Assembly (NCBI GenBank): GCA_029558715.1
Contig: JAKQEA010000098.1
Coordinates: forward strand, 41,796 to 105,795
DNA length: 64,000 nucleotides
Direction of reading: 5' to 3'
Source of the DNA: Bacteroidota bacterium
GTDB taxonomy: Bacteria; Bacteroidota; Bacteroidia; Chitinophagales; Chitinophagaceae
The translations under genes were made by a program, and so were the position numbers. Under the pieces are notes generated by a model. That model did no database searches. It was given only the letters and a program-made list of their open reading frames with translations, and had not been told where the DNA came from. Below are positions 1-8,021 of the stretch, one piece after another (the stretch's first letter is position 1; each line of letters begins with the position of its first letter).

Positions 1-58
1 GACTGCTTTATTTTCAGTTATTTATATACAATTATAAAACCAAACGGTTTTGGAGGCG

Positions 59-66
59 CAAAGGTA
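59..66 (-). promoter_or_regulatory. Putative -7 promoter element reading out of the window
   Basis: CAAAGGTA on the plus strand is TACCTTTG on the minus strand, the Bacteroidota -7 consensus TAnnTTTG. It would drive a gene to the left of the window. No clear TTTG -33 element lies 19-20 nt upstream, so only half of the promoter is supported. Confidence 0.4.
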
Positions 67-214
67 GGGGAAAAAGCCGGAAAATAAAGGCCCCGGAGAT
101 TCTTAATCTGCCCTGTGGATAAATTGAAAACTACAGCTTAAGATGCCTGCTTCAGCACTCATTTACGAAGGATCAAAATCCTTTTACCTTTATTTCAACG
201 TAAATGGAGACTAT

Positions 215-757
215 ATGGAAAGAAAAATCTACAACCCGATACAAAAAGACCAGGTAACATTCCTGAAGACTTATGCAGATACTAATGGTGAGTGTACTCT
301 TGTAGAGGTGGACTTAGCCGATGGTGGCGGTGTGGGTTTGCATTACCACAAAACTTATTCAGAAACGTTTAGATGCCTGGAAGGAGAAGTACAGGTAAAA
401 TTTGGAAAGATTTTACACACACTAAAGGCTGGTCAATCAGCAACGGCTGAGCCAAAAGTTAACCACCTTTTCCGCAACAGAAGCGGCAGGTCATGTAAAT
501 TCCTGGTAGAACTGAGACCTGCCAGCCGTGGTTTTGAACAGTCACTACAGATAGGTTATGGGCTAGCAAATGATGGTCTCACCAAATCAAACGGATTTCC
601 AAAAGATAAATTAGCACTTGCCTGGCTCTTTGAAATAAGTGAAAGCAACCTGCCCGGATGGATGAGTATTTTTGAATTTATTTTAAGGAAGCAAGCGCTA
701 AAAGCCAGGAAAAAAGGAATTGATAAACAACTTATAGAAAAGTACGTAAAATTTTAG
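215..757 (+). CDS. Cupin domain protein
   Basis: This is a small cytosolic protein of 180 residues with a single cupin barrel. The first metal-site motif is visible as GLHYHKTYSETFRCLEGEV (residues about 41-59) and is followed by a second beta segment with KVNHLFRN. Such cupins bind a metal or small ligand; the substrate cannot be inferred. The frame stays open upstream to an ATG at 143, but those 24 residues look like non-coding sequence. The start at 215 (MERKIYNPIQKDQVTFLKT) matches how such proteins usually begin. It converges with the OmpA gene, with a terminator between them. Confidence 0.75.
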   Translation: MERKIYNPIQKDQVTFLKTYADTNGECTLVEVDLADGGGVGLHYHKTYSETFRCLEGEVQVKFGKILHTLKAGQSATAEPKVNHLFRNRSGRSCKFLVELRPASRGFEQSLQIGYGLANDGLTKSNGFPKDKLALAWLFEISESNLPGWMSIFEFILRKQALKARKKGIDKQLIEKYVKF

Positions 758-776
758 ATCCCATATACAGACATAA

Positions 777-808
777 AAAAAAGTCCCTTTTTATGTGGGG
801 ACTTTTTT
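777..808. terminator. Bidirectional intrinsic terminator
   Basis: An 11-bp perfect stem (AAAAAAGTCCC at 777-787, GGGACTTTTTT at 798-808) has a 10-nt loop. Runs of A on the left and T on the right make it work for both converging genes, the cupin gene (plus) and the OmpA gene (minus). Confidence 0.85.
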
Positions 809-825
809 ATTAATAAGCAATTAGC

Positions 826-2160
826 TTATTTATAATAACTCAATGTCAATTCTGAACGACGATTTTGCTGACGCCCTGCCGCTGTTTTATTATCAGCAAT
901 TGGCTTGGTTTCCCCATAACCGGTTGCAGTAATGCGGCTCTCTTCTACTCCTTTACTTATAAGGTATGCTTTAACAGCGTTTGCACGGTTATCACTTAAT
1001 ACCTGGTTTTTTTCATCTGAACCAACATTATCAGTATGCCCATCGATATTCAGGCTCATACCCGGATTATCTTTCATGATCTGTGCCACTTCATTCAGGC
1101 CCTTAAAAGACTTGCTTTGTAATTTAGCGCTTCCGGTAACAAAGAGAATATTCTTTGCAGCCATGTTAACCTTCTGTTTTACTTCTTCAGAAATAACAGG
1201 ACAACCAAAGTTTTCTTTTGGACCAGGTATTGTAACACATTTATCTTCTTCATCATTTACCCCATCACCATCCGTGTCAGGAACAGGGCAACCCTGGTAG
1301 CGGGCAACACCAGCAACAGTAGGACACTTATCTTCTTCATCATTGATACCATCTTTATCAGTATCAGGAATCGGACATCCCTGGTAACGGGCAAGACCCG
1401 GAACGGTCGGACATTTATCTTCTTCATCATTTATCCCGTCTTTATCAGTATCAGGAATCGGACATCCCTCATATTTAGCTAACCCGGGTACAGTCGGACA
1501 TTTGTCTAAGCTATCAATAATACCATCCTTATCAGTATCAGCCGGTGGCTTTGGAGGTTCAATAACTACAGGCTCTTTCTTCTTACCTAAACGTCCGGCA
1601 ATACCAATACTATGTTGTAAATGATAGTTCGCTGTTTCATTGGTAATTGGCACCCTGTAAGTAGATGTTACGAAAAGATGTGCTTCATCAAGGAAGTTAA
1701 CTTTCAGGCCAAGACCTACAGGCATGAAAGCACCATAATACGAACGATATTTATGAGCCCCGACTCCTGCTATGATATAAGGCTGTACCCAATATTTTTC
1801 AGTAGTCATCTTAAGATTTACTGTAGCATTACCTTCAAGAAGCAAATTATTATCAGCAAATGACTTATTAGGCATTGGGTAGCGCAAAAAAGTAGCTCCC
1901 AAAGAAGCGGCGATATCGATATGTTTTCTGATGCCCTTGAAATAGGTAACAGCTAGCCCGGGAGACATCTCTTTAATTTTTGCCATTTTCTTATTACTCA
2001 GAACCTGGCTTAAGGAAGTAGTGCGTATCCTTTCTGGTGAAATAAAATCATTCAGGAAAAAACTGACACCCAAAGCCTTAGGCCTGATTTCATCATCCTG
2101 TGCATTGGCGGCAGGTACAAGCAGGTACAGCGCAATTAAAGCAGATAATATCTTCTTCAT
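826..2160 (-). CDS. OmpA family outer membrane protein with thrombospondin type 3 repeats
   Basis: This 444-residue envelope protein has a signal peptide (MKKILSALIALYLLVPAANA, cut before QDDE). An N-terminal region resembling an outer-membrane beta-barrel spans about residues 30-195. Four calcium-binding DTDKDGxxD repeats follow at about 208-322, then a C-terminal OmpA peptidoglycan-binding domain containing DGHTDNVG and NRRSEL. The likely role is to anchor the outer membrane to peptidoglycan. The open frame extends 10 codons further upstream (2190), but the ATG at 2160 places the signal peptide exactly at the N-terminus. Confidence 0.92.
   Translation of the reverse strand: MKKILSALIALYLLVPAANAQDDEIRPKALGVSFFLNDFISPERIRTTSLSQVLSNKKMAKIKEMSPGLAVTYFKGIRKHIDIAASLGATFLRYPMPNKSFADNNLLLEGNATVNLKMTTEKYWVQPYIIAGVGAHKYRSYYGAFMPVGLGLKVNFLDEAHLFVTSTYRVPITNETANYHLQHSIGIAGRLGKKKEPVVIEPPKPPADTDKDGIIDSLDKCPTVPGLAKYEGCPIPDTDKDGINDEEDKCPTVPGLARYQGCPIPDTDKDGINDEEDKCPTVAGVARYQGCPVPDTDGDGVNDEEDKCVTIPGPKENFGCPVISEEVKQKVNMAAKNILFVTGSAKLQSKSFKGLNEVAQIMKDNPGMSLNIDGHTDNVGSDEKNQVLSDNRANAVKAYLISKGVEESRITATGYGETKPIADNKTAAGRQQNRRSELTLSYYK
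1195..1539 (-). repeat. Tandem 87-bp coding repeats (TSP3 units) in the OmpA gene
   Basis: Four consecutive units of about 29 codons each encode DTDKDGINDEEDKCPTV-type calcium loops. The middle units are nearly identical at DNA level, for example the shared stretch TATCAGGAATCGGACATCCC at about 1364 and 1450. This suggests recent duplication or gene conversion. Confidence 0.85.
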
Positions 2161-2314
2161 AAAGAGATAGTTTGGTTTTAATCTGAGCAAAAATAACAGG
2201 TAAGTTCAATATCCTAAAATAAATTATTTACTTAATATTCACGGCTTTGGAAGGTCTTTTTTTAAAAAAAACTGATTTCATTTCAAGTTGTCTCTGGTAA
2301 AGGGCTGATTTGTA

Positions 2315-4000
2315 TCATTTATCTGCAAAAAACTTCTCTCTGAGCATTTTATCCTCTCCATAAACATCATCATGAAAGATGATTTTGCCATCATGTCCCT
2401 CGCAAGTAATGTAACGGATAAATACAGTCACTTTATTCCTTATAGGAATAGATCTTTTTTGTTTGTTTCTTAGCCATGTTTTTACCGAGTCAATTTTAGT
2501 ATACCCCCCATTAGCATTGAGGCTGTCATTTCCTAAAATATAAAAGGCCAGTTTTTCCCATTCCTGCACCCGTACACAACCGTGACTCAAAGAACGCATA
2601 GCATTGGAAAACAAGTATCGCTGATTAGTATCATGCAGATAAACAGAATACTTATTGTCGAAAACGAATTTCATAATACCCAACGCATTAGCATCGCCGC
2701 TTCCCTGGACTACCCTGTATGGAATACTCTTGGTATACTTTGACCAATCCACTGAATATGGATCCACTTCATTCCCCTCCTTATCAACCAAGCTAAATCC
2801 TTTACGGGCCAGATATCCCGGATTTTTTTTAACAGCAGGTATTATTTCTTTTGAGACTATACTCGGCGGAGGTACCCACTGAGGATAGGTAATCAATGAT
2901 GAAATAAGGCTTGTAAGTACAGGAGTTCTGGTTTTGGGTTTGCCACATATCACTTTTGAAGACAACTTAACTTCTTCATTATCCACTACTTCAAGATAGT
3001 TCGCCGAAGCATTAACCCATATATATTTTGATGGCATTTTCTCAGGAAGCTTTTTATACTTATCCATACTTATCGCAATACGGATAAATTTTTCTCTATC
3101 GCTAACATTCATCATTCTGACAGTTCCTTCTCCTGCTCTTCCATCTACAGTTATTCCTTTTTTCTTTTGAAATAACTTAACCGCATCTGCCAGCTGAGCA
3201 GAATCTGCACCAATACTGTCGAATGAAATAAAACCTCCTTCATATAATCTTTTTTGCAGGAGCCTGTTGAATTTTTGCTGATCTTTCTCAGGATACGGCA
3301 CCCTGGTAAATTCCCGGTAATCAGCACTCGCAAGAAAAGATCTGATACCTGCTTTTATTGAATGATAACCCCTTTGTGCAGGCTCCAGTGATTGTATCAA
3401 CTTTGTCAATCCTGATTGCAAGAAGAAGTCATATTGCTTTAGATAATATTCATCCGTTAGCAATGTATCCTTTCTCAGCGTGATACTGTCGTTTGGAAGT
3501 CGACCCAGCTTAACATCCTTCACAATTTGTACAAAAGCATCCGTAAGCATGATATCTGCCTTTGCCCACAAGGAAGCATCTTTTCTGTCATTCCTTGCAA
3601 GGCTATCTGTTTCAAATTTTTCTCTTATTTTTTTAATTGACAGATGATGATAGTCACTGGGGAATAACCCGAATAGTTTTGACTCATCAATAAACTTAAA
3701 CAATGAATCACCTTCCGGCAGCCATTCTCCTTTGCTACACCAGATAGGAGCAAAAGCATTTCTTTCGTAGAGTAGTTTTGCAAGCTTCGTTTGCCTTATT
3801 GTTACCAAAGAATCTTCTTTCTTACCATCAGCATTAAAAACTTCCGCTAACCTACTTCTGATAAGTTCTGTTGTTTTTTGCTGCAACTCCAAAGGTGAAT
3901 CCCCAATGGTATCTTTATTAGCCTTGTTACCATTACAGGACAAAAAGGCTATGCAGAAATAGAAAAAAATAACAAACGGGTACAAAGGTCTTGTGGTCAT
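2315..4000 (-). CDS. L,D-transpeptidase (YkuD family) lipoprotein
   Basis: This murein-modifying enzyme of 561 residues makes 3-3 peptide cross-links or attaches proteins to peptidoglycan in the periplasm. It has a lipoprotein signal (hydrophobic residues 9-20, lipobox FLSC with Cys22), a helical region to about 240, a PG_binding_1-like domain at about 250-300 (LFQKKKGITVDG) and a YkuD catalytic domain at about 325-490. The catalytic motif is His456 through SHGCVR, with nucleophile Cys475. Size and domain order match the YcbB/LdtD type. The gene stands alone on the minus strand, with 226 nt of intergenic sequence upstream and no clear promoter. Confidence 0.92.
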   Translation of the reverse strand: MTTRPLYPFVIFFYFCIAFLSCNGNKANKDTIGDSPLELQQKTTELIRSRLAEVFNADGKKEDSLVTIRQTKLAKLLYERNAFAPIWCSKGEWLPEGDSLFKFIDESKLFGLFPSDYHHLSIKKIREKFETDSLARNDRKDASLWAKADIMLTDAFVQIVKDVKLGRLPNDSITLRKDTLLTDEYYLKQYDFFLQSGLTKLIQSLEPAQRGYHSIKAGIRSFLASADYREFTRVPYPEKDQQKFNRLLQKRLYEGGFISFDSIGADSAQLADAVKLFQKKKGITVDGRAGEGTVRMMNVSDREKFIRIAISMDKYKKLPEKMPSKYIWVNASANYLEVVDNEEVKLSSKVICGKPKTRTPVLTSLISSLITYPQWVPPPSIVSKEIIPAVKKNPGYLARKGFSLVDKEGNEVDPYSVDWSKYTKSIPYRVVQGSGDANALGIMKFVFDNKYSVYLHDTNQRYLFSNAMRSLSHGCVRVQEWEKLAFYILGNDSLNANGGYTKIDSVKTWLRNKQKRSIPIRNKVTVFIRYITCEGHDGKIIFHDDVYGEDKMLREKFFADK

Positions 4001-4226
4001 AAATGGTGGTTACTGGCAGAATTTAATGGCTTTGTACTAATTTACCAGCACAGAACGATAGTATGCACTACAAAATAAGAAATCGTTTCAACATTATTGG
4101 CACTGTCAGTTGATTTTTTTACTAATTCGGCAGAAACCAGAATCTTAAAGGAAAACTAATCAAGCTAATAAATCAGGGAAAATACGAAACCTCACAATAA
4201 TTATCATTTACGAAAGAGAGGAAAGA

Positions 4227-4526
4227 TCAAAGAGTTGAAACATCAATTACCGCATCTGTATTTATTGGCCCATACACATGGGGGAAAGTATCCTGTGCAG
4301 AGGGCGACCAGTCAAAAACATATTTGCTGCTGAGTTTATCGGTATCAATCACCAGTTTCACCAGATCAGTTCTGCCTGCAAAATATCTTTCGAGAACGCC
4401 AGCTACCTGCTGCTCCTGTGAGCAATGTATAAAGCCTTCTGCCTTCAATGACGGATGCTCATAATATCCGCGGTGTTTGGCTGCATTCCACTCACCTGCT
4501 GTGGTAACATGATAGATAATTGGCAT
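4227..4526 (-). CDS. DUF952 domain protein
   Basis: This 99-residue cytosolic protein matches the DUF952 family from end to end: IYHVTTAGEW at the start, a GFIHCSQ motif near residues 31-37, and the closing FPHVYGPI. The function is unknown; the fold is thought to be related to ADP-ribosyltransferase-like proteins. It lies 21 nt after aroC on the same strand, so it is probably read as the last gene of the aromatic operon, although nothing in the protein suggests a role in that pathway. Confidence 0.85.
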   Translation of the reverse strand: MPIIYHVTTAGEWNAAKHRGYYEHPSLKAEGFIHCSQEQQVAGVLERYFAGRTDLVKLVIDTDKLSSKYVFDWSPSAQDTFPHVYGPINTDAVIDVSTL

Positions 4527-4547
4527 AATCGTTTGTATAGTTTCAGA

Positions 4548-5558
4548 TTAAAGTATAACCCTCTTGATATGTTGTTCCAATAAAAGAAAATCTGCAATTA
4601 CAATAGCCGTCACTGCTTCCACTATCACCGGTGCTCTCAATGCCACACATAAATCATGGCGGCCTTTGATTGAAAAGTCTTCTGTTTTACCAGTTTCCCA
4701 GTTCAGGCTGTTTTGCTCTTTTGGAGTAGAAGAAGTAGGTTTAACAACTAACCGAAAAACGAGTTCATTACCATTACTGATACCTCCTACAATACCTCCT
4801 GCATGATTGGTCCTTGTCCTGCCATCTGTATTTTCAATAGCATCATTATGTTCACTGCCGAACATTTTAGCTGCAGCAAAACCGGTTCCAAATTCAATAC
4901 CCCGCACAGCAGGAATTGCAAATATCATATGAGCCAGGGATGATTCAAGCGAATCAAAATAAGGCTCACCCAATCCAACAGGCAGACCATTTACTTTACA
5001 CTCAACAATACCACCTACAGAATCTTTTGCATCAATGGCTTTTTGCAGGCCTTTTTCCAGATCTTTTTCGCCCCCTATTTCTGTTACTTGGGCATGAATG
5101 CTAAGCGTAGTCATGCCGGTAGCATTCATTAACTTCTTTGCAATTGCTCCAGCCGCAACCAACCCTGTTGTTAACCTGGCACTGAAATGCCCACCACCCC
5201 GGAAATCTTCATTACCTCCAAACTTTTGATGTGCCACCCAGTCTGCATGACCCGGACGGGGAATGCTTCTCTGCTTTGCATAATCATCACTGCGGGTATT
5301 TTTGTTTTCGAAAAGTATAGTAATGGGGAAACCGGTTGTTTTTCCATTAAAGAATCCACTTTTAAAAATCGGAAAATCTTCCTCCTGCCTTGGGGTGGTC
5401 CCTTTTTGTTTGCCTCCTTTTCTTCTTTCAAGATCTGGCAACAAATCTTCCGGCGATAAAGCTAACCCAGCCGGGCAGCCATCAATAGTTACCCCTACAC
5501 ACTCCCCATGCGATTCGCCAAAAATAGAAATGCGGAATATGCGACCAAATGAATTCAA
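4548..5558 (-). CDS. aroC: Chorismate synthase
   Basis: It catalyses the last step of the shikimate pathway, 5-enolpyruvylshikimate-3-phosphate to chorismate, using reduced FMN. The 336 residues carry the family signatures GESHGECVG near the N-terminus, RPGHADW, RGGGHFSARLTTG and the late GRHDLCVALRAPVIVEA. The length is slightly below the usual 350-390. The start codon is TTG (MNSFGRIFRISIFGESHG), chosen because the conserved N-terminus begins there and the aroA stop lies only 3 nt upstream. The enzyme consumes the product of aroA, its immediate upstream neighbour. Confidence 0.95.
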   Translation of the reverse strand: MNSFGRIFRISIFGESHGECVGVTIDGCPAGLALSPEDLLPDLERRKGGKQKGTTPRQEEDFPIFKSGFFNGKTTGFPITILFENKNTRSDDYAKQRSIPRPGHADWVAHQKFGGNEDFRGGGHFSARLTTGLVAAGAIAKKLMNATGMTTLSIHAQVTEIGGEKDLEKGLQKAIDAKDSVGGIVECKVNGLPVGLGEPYFDSLESSLAHMIFAIPAVRGIEFGTGFAAAKMFGSEHNDAIENTDGRTRTNHAGGIVGGISNGNELVFRLVVKPTSSTPKEQNSLNWETGKTEDFSIKGRHDLCVALRAPVIVEAVTAIVIADFLLLEQHIKRVIL

Positions 5559-5561
5559 TAT

Positions 5562-6935
5562 TTATAAGTTGAAGTGTTGATAAGGTAAAGATACATCAGC
5601 ACCAAGCTTTTTCAAATCATTATAAAAATCAGGGTACGACTTCTTAACTGCCTGCGCCTCTTCAATAATCATTTCACTATCTGCTTTTAATCCGGCTACG
5701 GCACAGGCCATGGCAATACGATGATCATGATGCGAATGAATATCAGCGCCTTTTACAATTGCCCCACCATGTATAACCATATTATCATCCTGCAAATCTA
5801 TAGTCACTCCCATTTTGTCAAATTCATCCTGCAATGTTATTGCCCGGTTGCTTTCTTTATATGTTAAACGGTTTATTCCCCTAATAGTTGTTTTACCATT
5901 GCAATAAGCAGCCAATGCAACTAACGGTGGAAATAAATCAGGGCAATCCGTGGCATCAAAATAAAATCCATTCATTTCTGCCGGATGTAGTTGTATTCCC
6001 TTTGCATCCATCGCCATACCGGCATTGGCAGCCATCATGGCATCAACAATTGCTTTATCAGCTTGCGTTGATGTCAAATCTAATCCTCTTACTGTTATGG
6101 GGCCAGCTATGACTCCAGCTACAAGCAGAAATGCACCACCGCTCCAGTCGCCTTCGACAGTGTAGTTAATTGGTTGACTGGTTGGCTGGTTTATTGGGTA
6201 TTCATTATGAAAAATAAATTCTTCATAGTTTTTATTCTCCGGTACTCTTAATCCAAATTGCTTCATTACATCCAAAGTCAAATCTATGTACGGCTTACTC
6301 TTAAGATTCCGAACTTTTATAGAGACAACTTTACTATGAGGGCCCAAAATCTCCCCTTCCGAGGAATTTAGAGAGGCTCCATAAGTCATCAACAGGCCTG
6401 TAAGAAACTGTGAACTTAAAGAACCATCAATTTCAATATTTGCCGGCAGCAATGGCCCTTGTACATGCATTGGCAACCTGCCATTGCTGCTTTCTATTTT
6501 AACTCCCAGTTTTGGCAATATTTCATCAAAGAAATCCATCGGTCTCGTAACAAGACTACCTGAACCGTTTATAGTGATTTTCTTATGGCTTAAGGCAGCT
6601 ATTGGCGTAAACATTCTTATACTCAATCCTGACTCTCCGCAATTAATTTCATTCCCAACGGGATCAATTTCTTTCTCCACGGGATCAATTTCTTTCTCCA
6701 CGGGATGAATCCCGTGGCTATTCACTTTTAACGCTTCATTTATGTGTTCGACTTCAGCGCCCAATGCTTTAATGATTCCAACAGCAGCTTTATCATCATT
6801 GCTGTGTCCGGGATTATGAATGATTGTTTCTCCTTTTCTCAATAACGCTGCCGCACAAGCTCTTTGCATCGAACTTTTCGAGGCTGGTGCCTGGATTATA
6901 CCTGATAATTTAGAAGGATGTATTGTTACTTTCAC
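5562..6935 (-). CDS. aroA: 3-phosphoshikimate 1-carboxyvinyltransferase (EPSP synthase) with an in-frame repeat insertion
   Basis: It transfers the enolpyruvyl group of PEP to shikimate-3-phosphate. Of 457 residues, motifs include PASKSSMQRA near the start, NCGESGLSIR (98-107), GSLSSQFLTGLL (171-182), EGDWSGGAF (261-269) and HHDHRIAMA near the end. The start is GTG, one base after the aroB stop (TAA-A-GTG). The protein is about 20-30 residues longer than usual: residues about 74-96 (HPVEKEID repeated, then PVGNE) are encoded by two exact 21-bp repeats plus a 20-bp palindrome and sit in a loop before the conserved GESG motif. A second low-complexity stretch, INQPTSQPIN, lies at 248-257. The catalytic motifs are intact, so the enzyme is probably active. 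Confidence 0.94.
   Translation of the reverse strand: MKVTIHPSKLSGIIQAPASKSSMQRACAAALLRKGETIIHNPGHSNDDKAAVGIIKALGAEVEHINEALKVNSHGIHPVEKEIDPVEKEIDPVGNEINCGESGLSIRMFTPIAALSHKKITINGSGSLVTRPMDFFDEILPKLGVKIESSNGRLPMHVQGPLLPANIEIDGSLSSQFLTGLLMTYGASLNSSEGEILGPHSKVVSIKVRNLKSKPYIDLTLDVMKQFGLRVPENKNYEEFIFHNEYPINQPTSQPINYTVEGDWSGGAFLLVAGVIAGPITVRGLDLTSTQADKAIVDAMMAANAGMAMDAKGIQLHPAEMNGFYFDATDCPDLFPPLVALAAYCNGKTTIRGINRLTYKESNRAITLQDEFDKMGVTIDLQDDNMVIHGGAIVKGADIHSHHDHRIAMACAVAGLKADSEMIIEEAQAVKKSYPDFYNDLKKLGADVSLPYQHFNL
6165..6198 (-). repeat. TTGG-rich low-complexity segment inside aroA
   Basis: The plus strand reads GTTAATTGGTTGACTGG followed by more TTGG-like units. It encodes INQPTSQPIN. The first 17 bases match, with one mismatch, the left arm of the intergenic hairpin at 24133-24175. 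It looks like intergenic spacer repeat material that has become coding. Confidence 0.4.
6659..6717 (-). repeat. REP-like palindrome and two 21-bp direct repeats inside aroA
   Basis: Two identical 21-bp units (6659-6679 and 6680-6700, each CGGGATCAATTTCTTTCTCCA in two parts: CGGGATCAATTT and CTTTCTCCA) run into a perfect 9-2-9 palindrome, CCACGGGAT-GA-ATCCCGTGG, at 6698-6717. Because 21 is a multiple of three, the aroA frame is preserved. The palindrome resembles the REP-type elements scattered between genes in many Bacteroidota. Confidence 0.75.
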
Positions 6936-6936
6936 T

Positions 6937-7956
6937 TTATAAACCTTGTATAATTTTTTCTAACTGCTTTAATGAAATACTTTTCACTACCCCCCTCCCA
7001 ATTCTTTCCAGCAGCACATAATTTATTTCCTTTCTTTCCCTTTTCTTATCCATCTTAAGCACATCAAACACTTTTTGCTTGTCGAAAGATGCATAGGTCG
7101 GTAAATTATATTTCTCCAGCACACTTATCACTCTTTCTGTTTGCTTAAATCCTGCCAGTTGCTCCGAAATATGACAGGCATATGTCATACCGATAGAAAT
7201 AGCCTGACCGTGCAGTAATTCATATTGTGTTTCCAGTGCATGCCCCAGTGTATGACCAAAATTTAACAACCTCCTCTCTCCTTTCTCAAATTCATCTTTC
7301 TGTACAACCCTGATTTTTATTAAAGCGTTTGCCTGGATTAATTCGCAAATTGATTTTTGCCTGCCCCGGTATCCCTTTAATGAATTCCTTTCCAACTTTG
7401 CAAACATTGCCGCATCTTTTATACAGGCATGTTTAATTATTTCTGCAAACCCATTTTCCCATTCCTGCTGCGGCAGTGAGTTCAGGAAAACCATGTCATG
7501 TAAAATGAAAGAAGGCTGACGGATAACTCCCACCATATTTTTATACATTCCCACATCGATGCCATTCTTACCACCAATGGAGGCGTCCGCCAATGCTAAA
7601 ATTGAAGTAGGTATAAATCCAAACCGTAAGCCCCTCATATAAACAGCTGCCACATAGCCTGTAATATCCGTAATTACTCCACCACCTACTCCCACTAAAG
7701 TTGTCTTGCGGTCAGCTTCCATTTCAATCAGCTTTTCAATTACTGCATCCACGGTTGCCTGCACTTTAAATTCCTCGCCGGGTTTTAATATAATTGTATT
7801 CCAGCCCCTGAAACGTTTTGTATGTGCTTTGTAAACATTTTCATCTGTGATGAGTATCGTTGCCCTGGTATCAGCAATCTTTTTCAGATGGCTGATACCA
7901 TAAGCAAAATAAAAGTCGGTGGATGAATTAGAAAATCTATAATTGATATGCTTCAT
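6937..7956 (-). CDS. aroB: 3-dehydroquinate synthase
   Basis: It converts DAHP to 3-dehydroquinate, the second step of the shikimate pathway, using NAD and a divalent metal. Visible motifs are the NAD-binding GVGGGVITDITGYVA, the PTSILALADASIGGKNGID segment, and the metal-ligand helix FGHTLGHALE. The ATG at 7956 (MKHINYRFSNSSTDFYFAYG) gives 339 residues, close to the family length; an upstream ATG at 7986 would add ten poorly conserved residues. It follows the DAHP synthase gene after a 65-nt spacer that holds a small palindrome. Confidence 0.94.
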   Translation of the reverse strand: MKHINYRFSNSSTDFYFAYGISHLKKIADTRATILITDENVYKAHTKRFRGWNTIILKPGEEFKVQATVDAVIEKLIEMEADRKTTLVGVGGGVITDITGYVAAVYMRGLRFGFIPTSILALADASIGGKNGIDVGMYKNMVGVIRQPSFILHDMVFLNSLPQQEWENGFAEIIKHACIKDAAMFAKLERNSLKGYRGRQKSICELIQANALIKIRVVQKDEFEKGERRLLNFGHTLGHALETQYELLHGQAISIGMTYACHISEQLAGFKQTERVISVLEKYNLPTYASFDKQKVFDVLKMDKKRERKEINYVLLERIGRGVVKSISLKQLEKIIQGL

Positions 7957-7991
7957 TATATGCCGAATATATTTACTAAAGTACAAGAGGC

Positions 7992-8012
7992 GAACTGCCT
8001 GCTGGCAGGTTC
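7992..8012. repeat. Small palindrome of the TGCC/GGCA type
   Basis: GAACTGCC-TGCT-GGCAGGTTC forms a hairpin with one bulged G between the DAHP synthase stop and the aroB start. Its core resembles the palindrome at 39396-39415, which suggests a dispersed repeat family. Confidence 0.45.
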
Positions 8013-8021
8013 ATTATCAAC

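Noticed and set aside
1195..1539. Regular repeats that might be a CRISPR array
   Set aside because: The repeats are coding, in frame, have no unique spacers, and encode calcium-binding TSP3 units.
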